IMG/VR virus record: IMGVR_UViG_3300050821_005090 | Coordinates: 1 to 46,891 of that record | Direction: 5' to 3' (one strand) | Origin: a virus | Length of the DNA stretch: 46,891 nucleotides | Shown here: positions 1 through 6,781 of the stretch, in pieces | How positions within the stretch are numbered: the stretch's first letter is position 1 | Layout of the letters: each line of letters begins with the position of its first letter | Made by a program: the position numbers and the translations under genes | The notes under the pieces: generated by a model | What the model was told of the DNA's origin: nothing | The model's database searches: none | What the model saw: only the letters and a program-made list of their open reading frames with translations

Positions 1-97
1 CAAGCGATGCAAGCGCGTATAGCATGAGTTGGTAGTTGGGCTCAACGCTAACTTGGACTTCGGAATCCTCAATCCACGCATCCATAACAAACGGCGA
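1..97. repeat. Terminal direct repeat, left copy
   Basis: These 97 bases are identical to 46795-46891 at the other end. The repeat lies inside an open reading frame that continues in frame from one end to the other, so it reads as the overlap left when a circular or circularly permuted genome is assembled, not as a biological terminal repeat with its own signals. Confidence 0.97.
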
Positions 98-586
98 ATC
101 CGGCCGAGCATGCGTCCACGCATAGACTTTCTCCCCTTGACCAAATTTTAAGTCTTCCACCACACCATACGGGTAGCGCTCATATTTACTTTTGGTTGCT
201 ACCCCGATGATAGCATCACTGGTGCCGTAGTTTGACTCATCAAACCCCTCGACGCCATCGAGCGTTACCCGCTGTTCAACCATCAAATAGCCGCCGATCG
301 CGCGCCGCTGCACGTCATCGACGTAGGTTTGCACATGGCCGGCAAACTCTTCAGTGATTTCAAACTCGCGCGTTCCGCCGCGGATGACTTTGCCGATCCA
401 ATCCTCGGCCGTCATGCCGCTTTTGGACTTGAGCAAGAGTGCGGCTAGCTTGTGAGCGGCCGTGCCTTCATCGGCGTACTCGCCAGCGTCGACGCCCTCG
501 GCCGTATTCTCGGGGTACGCCATCGAGCCGGGGCACGGTATCCAACGCGGGGACGCCGAAAAGGCGAAGACAGAGTGCTCACTCAT
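1..586 (-). CDS. Cas4/RecB-like Fe-S nuclease (DUF2800), N-terminal part
   Basis: This is the first 195 codons of a 451-residue protein that continues at 46891-46025. The start ATG (586-584) overlaps the stop of the upstream 69-residue gene by 8 bases, so translation is probably coupled. Visible family features are C18, the GTAAH motif with H45, D124 in GTSDAIIG and D145-L-K147, which fit the PD-(D/E)xK active site. Q186 and Y190 and a C270/C273/C279 cluster follow in the other part, as in Cas4/AddB-type nucleases whose four cysteines hold an iron-sulphur cluster. In phages DUF2800 proteins usually sit beside DUF2815 ssDNA-binding proteins and a family A polymerase, as here. A role in recombination or end processing during replication is inferred. 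Confidence 0.85.
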   Translation of the reverse strand, partial: MSEHSVFAFSASPRWIPCPGSMAYPENTAEGVDAGEYADEGTAAHKLAALLLKSKSGMTAEDWIGKVIRGGTREFEITEEFAGHVQTYVDDVQRRAIGGYLMVEQRVTLDGVEGFDESNYGTSDAIIGVATKSKYERYPYGVVEDLKFGQGEKVYAWTHARPDSPFVMDAWIEDSEVQVSVEPNYQLMLYALASL

Positions 587-788
587 TAATAGCCCCGAGG
601 ACCGGCCGCGTGCTTGGCGAAACGCTTGACGAGTTTGGTACCTGCCGGATTACGCTTAGGAAAATTACTTTCGTCGGCAATCGCTCGGGCAATGCGATTT
701 CTTCCATAGTAATCGGCTTGGGGATTTCAGTGCGAACGGTTTTAAGCACTTTAGAAAATAATGCTCTTGCACGTTGAAATAAATTCAT
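579..788 (-). CDS. Small hypothetical protein, 69 aa
   Basis: I do not recognise this family. The N-terminal 20 residues are basic and amphipathic; the rest is proline- and serine-rich without cysteines or a membrane segment. The start is supported by an AAGAGG ribosome site 6 bases upstream, and its stop overlaps the start of the DUF2800 nuclease gene, so it may act partly as a coupling leader for it. A strong hairpin (811-839) lies just upstream. Confidence 0.6.
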   Translation of the reverse strand: MNLFQRARALFSKVLKTVRTEIPKPITMEEIALPERLPTKVIFLSVIRQVPNSSSVSPSTRPVLGAINE

Positions 789-810
789 GGTTGCCTCTTA
801 TTTCTCACGG

Positions 811-839
811 AGCCCGCCAGCTTGATTGCTGGCGGGGCT
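811..839 (-). promoter_or_regulatory. Intergenic RNA hairpin, no T-tract
   Basis: The arms CCCGCCAGC and GCTGGCGGG pair perfectly around a 6-base loop and extend to AGCC/GGCT with one bulge. It lies between the 135-residue gene (stop 885) and the 69-residue gene (start 788) on the transcribed strand. No run of T follows, so an RNA-processing, stability or attenuation element is more likely than a terminator. Confidence 0.55.
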
Positions 840-884
840 GTCTCCGCTTTCCCTATCACAGGCGACAGCATCGCCTACAGGTAC

Positions 885-1292
885 TCAAGCGCTCATTAAG
901 ATGTCTTCGGCTTCCTGCTTGACGACGGCGTAATTGTCCGCCGACAAGGACGACAGACTTGTGGCGCCGTACTTCTTGAACAACCCCAGTGCCTTGGGCC
1001 GCAAGTTGGCGTTGAGCAACGCCTCAATGGCTTCACCTACTTGCTCCTTGGTCACTTCCGTCTCATCGGGCGCATCCTCTTCGGCTGGCGGCGCTACGGG
1101 CTTCGCTGGCTTTGCCGGTTTGGGGGGAGCCTTGGCCGCTACCGGTTTGGTAGGTTTTGCCGTTTCTTCTGCGGCGCCTGTAATAAAGGCGTGAAACGCT
1201 TCAGCCGTAATCAATGTACCGCCTGGATCGGCTGACCCATGATGTACGGCTGCCGCGTGGGCCAAGGCTGCCGCTCTGCTTGCTTCTGACAT
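885..1292 (-). CDS. Phage hypothetical protein with Lys/Ala/Pro linker, 135 aa
   Basis: The protein has an alanine-rich N-terminus, a Lys-Pro-Ala repeat linker at about 46-72 and a C-terminal helical domain containing LGLFKKYGATSLSSL. I associate this pattern with uncharacterised small proteins near phage recombination genes. It ends in EDILMSA, a variant of the acidic D-x-L-(L/M) tail seen on five other proteins here. A CAGGAG ribosome site precedes the start. It lies directly downstream of the PrimPol-helicase gene. The function is unknown; an accessory role in replication or recombination is inferred from position only. Confidence 0.75.
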   Translation of the reverse strand: MSEASRAAALAHAAAVHHGSADPGGTLITAEAFHAFITGAAEETAKPTKPVAAKAPPKPAKPAKPVAPPAEEDAPDETEVTKEQVGEAIEALLNANLRPKALGLFKKYGATSLSSLSADNYAVVKQEAEDILMSA

Positions 1293-1336
1293 GTAAACTC
1301 CTGATCGATTGTTGGGTTTTGAAAAGATACCACTTG

Positions 1337-3523
1337 CTAACTCATTAAGTCAATATCGTCGTCGTTTCCTCCTGTAATGTGCTCCATCACTTGTCTACCG
1401 GATGCCGTCAACCATTTATCGTGATTCCTGATAATCACCGCTCGATAGAACTTTTTTCCGTCCCGGTACCGCTTTGCTTTCCCGTTAAAAGGAGGTTTTG
1501 CGAGTAGTTTTCCTACCCGTGTCAAGGTAGGGCGCGCTACCGAATTTTTATGGACATAGCGGTGCACTTCTCCTACTAAAACCACATCGCGGGCAAAAAA
1601 TTCTGCTTGTTCTTCCAGCAATAATTCCAATAACTCCATGTCTGCCGGCATTGACGCTCTGACCATTTCATGCTTAGCCTCTGTCATCGGAGCGCCACTT
1701 GCGGGGAAGAAGCCGGTTAAATCAACGTGCAAAAAGTAGTGTCGCAACACGGCCGCGGCTCTTGGCAATAACAGAAACTGATAGTAAATCCATTGGCGCT
1801 CGGCTTCTGTATATTCGGGGGCTTTCATTTCGTGAATGCCCCACCGCTTATCGTTATTGCTGATCGCGGCCGCATCCTCTTCGTTGCTCGATGCCGTCAC
1901 AAAAAAGTGATTTGGCATCTCATACGCGCGGCTGCCTTTCGGGTGCAATTGAATCATGTCATCCGCGATATAGGCTTTGAGTTTGTTATGAATCATGGCG
2001 CGCTCGCCGCGCGTCCCGGCTCGAAACTCCGTCAAGTTTACATGCCAGGCGCCTTGTAGATAATCGTTAAACGCGCTGTTGAGCGTATCGTACCCCACAT
2101 CCACCGAAAACTCGCGCCCCACGAGCAGCGCCGGAATGGTTTTTAAGAGCGTACTTTTGCCATTGCGCTCAGTTTCCGACCACAATAACGGCGCGGTTTT
2201 GATCTTGATTGCAGGGTGCTGCACGATGTGCCCCAAATACTGTTTGAGCCACGTTCGGTAATGATCCTCATCGATCCGCGCAAACAGCCATTCTATTTTT
2301 TCTAATTCTAAAAGCGTGGGCTCCAGCGGTTGTGGCAATCGGTTGCGATAAAGATTTGCGAATGTGTCATCTCCTACTTTGAACAAGGCGCTTTCACCCG
2401 GATGGAACCCTAAACCTTCGACCATACGTTTTGTAGTTGACTGCTTCAACACATACGCGGGGTTAATTCGTTTGCCGTTTTTACGCGGCATCATAAAAGT
2501 GAATTGATGCTCCAGTGCCGAATCGCTGCCGATGAGTTGGTGGCGCGTCGTGTCGAAATACTTCTCAGAAGCCAGCACATACACTACTCGTTTTTCAAGA
2601 GCGGCAAAGGATTCGGCCTTTTGCTGTCTTGCTGCTTTGGGCGGCTCGGGGGCAATCGTTTCAAACTCATCGGCCTCGGCGGGGAGCTCGTTATCGAGCG
2701 TCGCGATGACTTTGCCTTTGGGACTGGAGAACGAGACCCAATGCACGCGGCAGGTTCGATCGCCTTGGTAGGCGGGCAAGGTGGGGTTGCTGAACTGCTG
2801 GCGGGTCGCTTTCGAGGACCAATGATCCCAGAGCGCGAGCCCCTCACTTGCGCCTTGAGTAGCATGGTGCAATTTCATGCCGACTTTGAGCCAGGCGTCG
2901 TAAGGTAAATTCGGATCTTGAGCCGAGAGCCATTGGTGCAGTGCATTAAGGGCGACGTCGACATGCCCGCCGTTGGTAGGCTGCGGCGCGGGGCTGTCGG
3001 CCAATAAATCGAGCCACGCGGCCTTGAGGGTCGCCGGAATTGGCGGCACGCGGCCCCAATCTCCGAGCAACGGCTCATCAAACACCCAAACATAGGGCTT
3101 CTTCGTGTCTGGATGAACGGAGGGCGGCAGAACATCTTGCACCGACTTGCCCCCTGCGGTTGCGCAGCGCAGTTCTACGCCGCTCCCTGGCGGTTTAATG
3201 GTGCGTAAGGGGGTCTTCAGCCGATAAAGCAGTTTGGCCCGCCCCACGCGCCCCGAGCTGATCTGCACGCGATCCTTGGCGTTTAGCAGCCCATCGATAT
3301 CGACCCCGCGCTCAGCCAGCCAGAGCCGTGCGGCCGGCAAGTCATCGACATCGAGCGCGCAGGTTCCGGATTGAACGTGAAGCAAGCCGGCGCCGTCAAT
3401 CCCGCCAGCGGTTTCAAGATCGATCGGGCGCTCATTCCAACGCGGATAGTCGGGCGCTTTGGCGCCTTTGGGGATGATGCATAGCGCCCAACGATGTTGG
3501 ACGTACTGCTGGAATGGCCCCAC
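1337..3523 (-). CDS. PrimPol-helicase fusion (primase/polymerase plus SF3-like helicase)
   Basis: This 728-residue replication protein has three parts. Residues about 10-160 resemble a bifunctional primase/polymerase domain, with the acidic motif CALDVDD (D58, D60, D61) and the later HPDT..YVW segment. Residues about 187-245 resemble PriCT_2. Residues about 420-600 are a DUF5906/D5-like SF3 helicase with a Walker A variant at 448-458 (key residues N454-G-K-S-T), a sensor-like TASSN at 543-547 and an arginine in NNDKRW. It should unwind DNA and lay primers for the family A polymerase at 42601. The GTG start lacks a clear ribosome site and follows the Cro-like gene by 13 bases. It ends in DDDIDLMS. 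Confidence 0.88.
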   Translation of the reverse strand: MGPFQQYVQHRWALCIIPKGAKAPDYPRWNERPIDLETAGGIDGAGLLHVQSGTCALDVDDLPAARLWLAERGVDIDGLLNAKDRVQISSGRVGRAKLLYRLKTPLRTIKPPGSGVELRCATAGGKSVQDVLPPSVHPDTKKPYVWVFDEPLLGDWGRVPPIPATLKAAWLDLLADSPAPQPTNGGHVDVALNALHQWLSAQDPNLPYDAWLKVGMKLHHATQGASEGLALWDHWSSKATRQQFSNPTLPAYQGDRTCRVHWVSFSSPKGKVIATLDNELPAEADEFETIAPEPPKAARQQKAESFAALEKRVVYVLASEKYFDTTRHQLIGSDSALEHQFTFMMPRKNGKRINPAYVLKQSTTKRMVEGLGFHPGESALFKVGDDTFANLYRNRLPQPLEPTLLELEKIEWLFARIDEDHYRTWLKQYLGHIVQHPAIKIKTAPLLWSETERNGKSTLLKTIPALLVGREFSVDVGYDTLNSAFNDYLQGAWHVNLTEFRAGTRGERAMIHNKLKAYIADDMIQLHPKGSRAYEMPNHFFVTASSNEEDAAAISNNDKRWGIHEMKAPEYTEAERQWIYYQFLLLPRAAAVLRHYFLHVDLTGFFPASGAPMTEAKHEMVRASMPADMELLELLLEEQAEFFARDVVLVGEVHRYVHKNSVARPTLTRVGKLLAKPPFNGKAKRYRDGKKFYRAVIIRNHDKWLTASGRQVMEHITGGNDDDIDLMS

Positions 3524-3536
3524 GGGATCGAGCGGC

Positions 3537-3785
3537 TTACAGTTTCCGAGCGATCGGGCACACGCCGCACGCGGGGCACAGCGCCCGCTGATCCAGATAC
3601 AGCGCGCGTACTCCCAGCGTCTTACTCGCAGCGGCGAGCCGCTGGCCCATCTCGGCCGATACAGAGCGCCGGCCGGCCGCGATATGTCTTAGGTGGGGTA
3701 CGGAAGTCTTGGCGGCTTTCGCAAACTGCCTGGCTTGGGTCGGGGTCGCGATATCCAGCCATTGGCGCACGGCATTGGAGGGCAT
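3537..3785 (-). CDS. Cro-like helix-turn-helix regulator, 82 aa
   Basis: The protein resembles small phage Cro/YdaS-type DNA-binding proteins: an N-terminal helical region, then SVPHLRHIAAGRRSVSAEMG as the likely helix-turn-helix, and a C-terminal CPACGVCP segment that could bind zinc. Its ribosome site AAGGA is well placed. It lies immediately upstream of the PrimPol gene in the leftward operon. As the most typical regulator in the genome it is a candidate reader of the GAGACAAT operator-like motifs at 7535-7626, 8258-8349 and 8811-9000, but that pairing is inference. Confidence 0.8.
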   Translation of the reverse strand: MPSNAVRQWLDIATPTQARQFAKAAKTSVPHLRHIAAGRRSVSAEMGQRLAAASKTLGVRALYLDQRALCPACGVCPIARKL

Positions 3786-3824
3786 GGGAGAATCCTTGTC
3801 GTTTTAGGGAATCAAACGCTACCA

Positions 3825-4232
3825 CTAGCGCAACAGTGGGTCAATTTCTTCAAATTCGTTTGCATCCGCAGCGGGGCTATTGATCTTTGCCGTATGTTCA
3901 ATACTCGATTGCTTTGACAAATGCCAGTACCCGCACGCGCATTCATACGGGTGCTGGTTCCATCTGGCAGCATCGTGATGAGTGTGAGCAAGATTGGAGT
4001 ACTTGCGTTTTGCTGGTGTTGGGCATATCGGCGGAACATATTCGTCTGTGGGCTCTGCACGTTCCTGGCGATTCAAGATATCGTTGCGGATGTTCATGAG
4101 TTCCGTGACGACGGGCGTGTACTCAGGCGCTTCATTGAGCCAGCAACGGATCATGTAGGCAACTGCCGCAACAGCCTCAGGGCTCATCTTCTCATGCCCC
4201 GCACAAAACGGGCATTGAATGAAGCCGTTCAT
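3825..4232 (-). CDS. Hypothetical protein with Cys/His clusters, 135 aa
   Basis: The N-terminus has CPFC followed by H13, the centre has PPICPTP and the C-terminal third has HTHHD and CACGYWHLS, so one or two zinc sites are plausible (CACGxWHL resembles zinc-ribbon ends). The last residues are EFEEIDPLLR, the D-P-L-L tail shared with TerS and other proteins here. The start codon directly follows the stop of the methyltransferase gene (TGAATG), indicating coupling. The family is not recognised. Confidence 0.7.
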   Translation of the reverse strand: MNGFIQCPFCAGHEKMSPEAVAAVAYMIRCWLNEAPEYTPVVTELMNIRNDILNRQERAEPTDEYVPPICPTPAKRKYSNLAHTHHDAARWNQHPYECACGYWHLSKQSSIEHTAKINSPAADANEFEEIDPLLR

Positions 4233-4784
4233 TCAGACTCCATATAGATTCCTCGCGTTGACTTCATCCGGGCGCAATTCGCGCGATGGGATGCCTTTGA
4301 TCATCCGCTGTTCGCGCTCGCAAACGACAACCCAAGAATAGTACTTCGTCAATGACGGATGTGGCCGCAGCTTTGGGTAGATGCCGTGGCAATCCTCAAT
4401 CAAGTAAATGCCTTTGCAAATCGGCCACAGGTTTTGGAAGGCTGTTTCTTGATCCTCGATCCGATGCGAACCATCGTCAATGATGATATCGAACGGGTCC
4501 AGAGACCCAAGTGCGGGGTTTTTCTGATCGGCAATCAGGATACCGATTTGTTCCTCTTCGTACTCTTTGCAGCGCGGATCGATATCAACGCCGATAATGG
4601 TTGCGCGCTTGCCAAAGTAGGCTTTCCAGAGCTGTAGCGAGCCGCCATGATCCACGCCGATTTCGAGCACGCGCACCGGTTTGTCTCGATAGCGCGCGAA
4701 ATGCGTTTCGTAGATCGCGAAATAATGACGCCATTTGTCGATCTGGCGCCCGGTATGGTTTTGAAACGTGCCCCAGACGGTCAT
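4233..4784 (-). CDS. SAM-dependent methyltransferase, sugar/macrocin O-methyltransferase type
   Basis: This 183-residue class I methyltransferase shows motif I at 41-48 (EIGVDHGG), an acidic motif II (VDID, 66-69) and IIDDGSH at 101-107. This set resembles the CmcI/ElmMI/TylE-like group that methylates sugars or natural products. Length and motifs look intact. The start overlaps the stop of the 25-residue membrane peptide gene by ATGA. Since the late arm carries two glycosyltransferases, O-methylation of a phage- or host-derived glycan is a reasonable hypothesis, but the gene is in the early arm and no substrate can be read from sequence. Confidence 0.78.
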   Translation of the reverse strand: MTVWGTFQNHTGRQIDKWRHYFAIYETHFARYRDKPVRVLEIGVDHGGSLQLWKAYFGKRATIIGVDIDPRCKEYEEEQIGILIADQKNPALGSLDPFDIIIDDGSHRIEDQETAFQNLWPICKGIYLIEDCHGIYPKLRPHPSLTKYYSWVVVCEREQRMIKGIPSRELRPDEVNARNLYGV

Positions 4785-4858
4785 CGCGTCACAATGCTTG
4801 CGCTGACGGCGATCAAGACGGCGATAAAGAATGCGACTCGGATGATTCGATCGAACAT
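4781..4858 (-). CDS. Micro membrane peptide, 25 aa (paralogue of 5378-5458)
   Basis: The 25 codons begin with a DRIIR motif, follow with a hydrophobic run that can cross the membrane once, and end SASIVTR. A near-ideal AAGGAG ribosome site lies 6 bases before the ATG and the stop overlaps the methyltransferase start (ATGA). The 26-residue peptide at 5378-5458 has the same DRIIR, hydrophobic core and SASI pattern, so this is a real, duplicated micro-gene. The function is unknown; inner-membrane location is inferred. Confidence 0.65.
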   Translation of the reverse strand: MFDRIIRVAFFIAVLIAVSASIVTR

Positions 4859-4870
4859 GGTACGCTCCTT

Positions 4871-4900
4871 AAAAATGTCCGGGCCACGGGCGCCCGGACA
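4871..4900 (-). terminator. Rho-independent terminator inside the early operon
   Basis: On the minus strand TGTCCGGGC and GCCCGGACA form a perfect 9-bp stem around a 7-base loop and are followed by TTTTT. It lies after the 44-residue gene and before the 25-residue membrane peptide, so the Cro-like, PrimPol and further genes lie beyond it. Confidence 0.85.
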
Positions 4901-4908
4901 ACGCGGGG

Positions 4909-5043
4909 TTACGCCGCACCATCGGTCGCAACGGCGTAGCCTTCAGGCTCGAAGTAAATACCCTTCAGATAGTAGCGCGTATCCTTGACCGCTGCGAAAC
5001 GCAGTAGTGCTTTCAATTTGCCAGTTTGAATTAAAGTCGTCAT
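4909..5043 (-). CDS. Short sliding-clamp-like fragment, 44 aa
   Basis: The sequence reads like the first segment of a phage DnaN-like clamp: a LKALLRFAAVKDTRYYLKGI stretch followed by the ATDG motif, after which it stops at residue 44. Full-length clamps continue for hundreds of residues. It has an AAGGA ribosome site and is followed by the terminator at 4871-4900. It may be a decayed clamp, or a small protein keeping one clamp-like element. The family resemblance is from memory of the motif order and is only moderately sure. Confidence 0.5.
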   Translation of the reverse strand: MTTLIQTGKLKALLRFAAVKDTRYYLKGIYFEPEGYAVATDGAA

Positions 5044-5070
5044 GTGGGGGTCCTTAGTTGTTAGCGAATG

Positions 5071-5211
5071 CTACTCATTCCAAGCTGGAGTGTCAAATCC
5101 CGCATGCAGCGCATACAACGCGCTCCAGGCAGCCATGAAACTCGAACAGGATATGAGCGGTCGGGAATTGGAAAAGATAGTCCAATAGCCTTTGTAGTGG
5201 CGTAAGGTCAT
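5071..5211 (-). CDS. Small protein, 46 aa (paralogue of 6211-6339)
   Basis: It begins MTLRHYKGYWTIF, as does the 42-residue protein at 6211-6339, and both share SC-S/T-SFMAAWS and LYA further on; the rest has diverged. The first 10 codons lie in a 108-bp repeat identical in the two loci. The start overlaps the stop of the 57-residue gene by ATGA. The function is unknown. Confidence 0.65.
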   Translation of the reverse strand: MTLRHYKGYWTIFSNSRPLISCSSFMAAWSALYALHAGFDTPAWNE

Positions 5212-5288
5212 ACGCCCATCCTTTCGAGCGCTTTGTACGCGCCCGTCGATGTGCTGTCAGGATGTTCCTTGGCGTATTCAGCCGATGC
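5181..5288. repeat. 108-bp direct repeat, copy 1
   Basis: The 108 bases are identical to 6309-6416. They carry the last 23 codons of the upstream gene, the ATGA overlap and the first 10 codons of the downstream gene. Flanking sequences diverge on both sides, with amino-acid similarity persisting only in the downstream gene. Confidence 0.95.
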
Positions 5289-5381
5289 GTTGGCTAATTC
5301 GCCTGGTTGCGCGATTGCATAACAGCCGGTTGCAGCGTCGAAAAACTGTAGTTGCCTGGTATCTTTGGGCTGAGCGCTCAC
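5208..5381 (-). CDS. Small hybrid protein, 57 aa, shares C-terminus with 83-aa protein
   Basis: The GTG start overlaps the TGA of the 26-residue membrane peptide (GTGA) and its stop overlaps the 46-residue gene start (ATGA). Residues 34-57 match the C-terminus of the 83-residue protein at 6336-6587, from the segment AEYAKEHPDSTSTGAYK onward. Residues 1-33 (with DAATGCYAI in the middle) are unrelated to that protein. The gene therefore looks like a recombinant with a swapped N-terminal half. The function is unknown. Confidence 0.6.
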   Translation of the reverse strand: MSAQPKDTRQLQFFDAATGCYAIAQPGELANASAEYAKEHPDSTSTGAYKALERMGV

Positions 5382-5458
5382 GAGCGCACCGCAATACTGG
5401 CGCTCACAGTCAGCAACACGGCGAAGAGAAAAATCAAACGAATGATTCTGTCAACCAT
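5378..5458 (-). CDS. Micro membrane peptide, 26 aa (paralogue of 4781-4858)
   Basis: MVDRIIR is followed by about 12 hydrophobic residues and SASIAVRS, matching the layout of the 25-residue peptide at 4781-4858. The start lies 2 bases after the stop of the repeat-rich 240-residue gene, and the stop is overlapped by the next start. A single inner-membrane segment is likely. The function is unknown. Confidence 0.6.
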   Translation of the reverse strand: MVDRIIRLIFLFAVLLTVSASIAVRS

Positions 5459-5460
5459 GA

Positions 5461-6183
5461 TTACGCCGCCTTTAGTAGTTCAACGAGCTTATCAGCCATC
5501 CGAACGTATGCCGACCGCGCCGCCCGCGCCGCCGACTCCGCCGCCCGCGCCGCCGACCACGTCGACCGCGCCGCCGACCCCGCCGACTCCGCCGCCCGCG
5601 CCGCCGACCACGTCGACCGCGCCGCCGACTCCGCCGCCCGCGCCGCCGACCACGCCGCCGACCCCGCCGACCACGTCGACCGCGCCGCCGACCACGCCGC
5701 CGACTCCGCCGCCCGCGCCGCCGACCACGCCGCCGACCGCGCCGCCGACTCCGCCGACTGATCTACAGCCAAGCCTTTCGTCAACGGCAGTAGTACGTCA
5801 GCGCATTGCTTGATAGCTACAGACACCAATGGGTGATCGCGGCCCGCTAATTCTTCCGTCAACAGCCAATGCAAAAACTTCCAGTGAACGGTCGATAAAT
5901 CTGCACCTGGTTTGATTGCGGCGAGAAACCGCGCAGGGAACGTTTTGGCCGCACCATTCGACTGGCCTTCAAATAGCGTATCTTCTAATCGCGCCAACGC
6001 TAGCGGGATTCCTAGTTCAGTTTCATAAGCCGAATGGCTAGAAGAGTGAATGGTGCATCCCACGGCGCAGCCTTTACCTTCTTCCCAGTACTTGCCGTGA
6101 ACGATTTCATCCGCTTTGGCATGCGCGCGGACGCGGGCCAAGTACTTGCGCTTGATTTTCGGATCGTTATGGAATGCGAGCAT
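5461..6183 (-). CDS. Phage protein with SAAR/SAAW low-complexity repeats, 240 aa
   Basis: The N-terminal 150 residues begin MLAFHNDPKIKRKYLARVRAH and contain GKGCAVGCTIHSSSHSAYE. I recognise this arrangement from uncharacterised phage proteins that combine a conserved N-terminal domain with alanine/serine/arginine repeats. Residues about 143-230 are repeats of Ser-Ala-Ala-Arg, Ser-Ala-Ala-Trp and Ala-Glu-Ser-Ala units encoded by a GC-rich tandem array (5510-5760). The final helix (MADKLVELLKAA) is normal. A GGAAC ribosome site precedes the start. The function is unknown. Confidence 0.8.
   Translation of the reverse strand: MLAFHNDPKIKRKYLARVRAHAKADEIVHGKYWEEGKGCAVGCTIHSSSHSAYETELGIPLALARLEDTLFEGQSNGAAKTFPARFLAAIKPGADLSTVHWKFLHWLLTEELAGRDHPLVSVAIKQCADVLLPLTKGLAVDQSAESAARSAAWSAARAAESAAWSAARSTWSAGSAAWSAARAAESAARSTWSAARAAESAGSAARSTWSAARAAESAARAARSAYVRMADKLVELLKAA
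5505..5760. repeat. GC-rich tandem repeat array within coding sequence
   Basis: About 250 bases consist of permuted GCCGCC, GAC, CGC and CACGTC units with periods in multiples of 3, so unit gain or loss would keep the 240-residue frame. All three plus-strand frames stay open through it as an artefact of composition. Confidence 0.9.
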
Positions 6184-6210
6184 GACAGGGGTTCCTTTTG
6201 AATGTGGTTA

Positions 6211-6339
6211 TCAGATGCTATCAAAGTCGGCGTAGATTGCATAGAGGGTGCTCCATGCCGCCATGAATGAGGTACAGGACACGATGGGGACAGGGCCGTC
6301 GAAGATCGTCCAATAGCCTTTGTAGTGGCGTAAGGTCAT
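6211..6339 (-). CDS. Small protein, 42 aa (paralogue of 5071-5211)
   Basis: It begins MTLRHYKGYWTIFDGPVPIV and ends in DFDSI. The first 10 codons are identical at DNA level to those of the 46-residue gene and the rest is diverged but alignable. The start overlaps the stop of the 83-residue gene (ATGA). The function is unknown. Confidence 0.65.
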   Translation of the reverse strand: MTLRHYKGYWTIFDGPVPIVSCTSFMAAWSTLYAIYADFDSI

Positions 6340-6416
6340 ACGCCCATCCTTTCGAGCGCTTTGTACGCGCCCGTCGATGTGCTGTCAGGATGTTCCTTGG
6401 CGTATTCAGCCGATGC
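6309..6416. repeat. 108-bp direct repeat, copy 2
   Basis: It is identical to 5181-5288. Here it joins the 3' end of the 83-residue gene to the 5' end of the 42-residue gene. Confidence 0.95.
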
Positions 6417-6587
6417 CCATAGCAATCGCGGGTAGCGCTTCAGACCGGTAGCGGCGCATGCCGTGCGCGAGATGTGCCACAGTTCTGACAGTCGCGATTC
6501 GAGATAGGTATGGTTGCCAATTGTCAGTTGCGGCTGTTTGCGATCCATCAACAGGGCGTCCGCTTGATCGAGTAGCGATAGGCTCAT
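6336..6587 (-). CDS. Hypothetical protein, 83 aa
   Basis: No recognisable domain. The N-terminal half (MSLSLLDQADALLMDRK, then HTYLESRLSELWHISRTAC) looks helical. The last 24 residues are shared with the 57-residue protein at 5208-5381 through the 108-bp repeat. Starts and stops overlap the neighbours by ATGA on both sides, so it belongs to the coupled run of small early genes. Confidence 0.7.
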   Translation of the reverse strand: MSLSLLDQADALLMDRKQPQLTIGNHTYLESRLSELWHISRTACAATGLKRYPRLLWASAEYAKEHPDSTSTGAYKALERMGV

Positions 6588-6781
6588 GATATGCCCTCCT
6601 CATGCGCGGCGTTCGCCGCCTCGCACAGCCAAGACAGGTTGTATTGATCCGGTATCTGATCGATTGCTCTATACGCCGAAGCGCTTGGGCTCCGTGCGAT
6701 AATCACGTAGTCCGCGTCTACAATGCACAGCTGCTCGCCGTGTGAATCCTGATCAGGCTCAACGTGTAACGGGAACTTCAT
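6584..6781 (-). CDS. Hypothetical protein, 65 aa
   Basis: I choose the start MKFPLH because it overlaps the preceding stop by ATGA; an in-frame ATG 15 bases upstream lies inside the preceding gene. The protein has DADYVIIARSPSASAYRAID and a C-terminal EAANAAHEEG; this IVDxDYxxIA pattern is common in small phage proteins of unknown function. Second gene of a leader/junction cassette. Confidence 0.7.
   Translation of the reverse strand: MKFPLHVEPDQDSHGEQLCIVDADYVIIARSPSASAYRAIDQIPDQYNLSWLCEAANAAHEEGIS

Noticed and set aside
1-97. Biological terminal redundancy
   Set aside because: It sits within a gene and equals a typical assembly overlap; no end signals are present.
439-777. Plus-strand 112-codon frame
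   Set aside because: It lies opposite the DUF2800 and 69-residue genes, is arginine-rich and has no ribosome site or family signal.
5249-5813. Two long plus-strand frames over the repeat array
   Set aside because: They are composition artefacts of the GC-rich 3n repeats opposite the conserved 240-residue gene.
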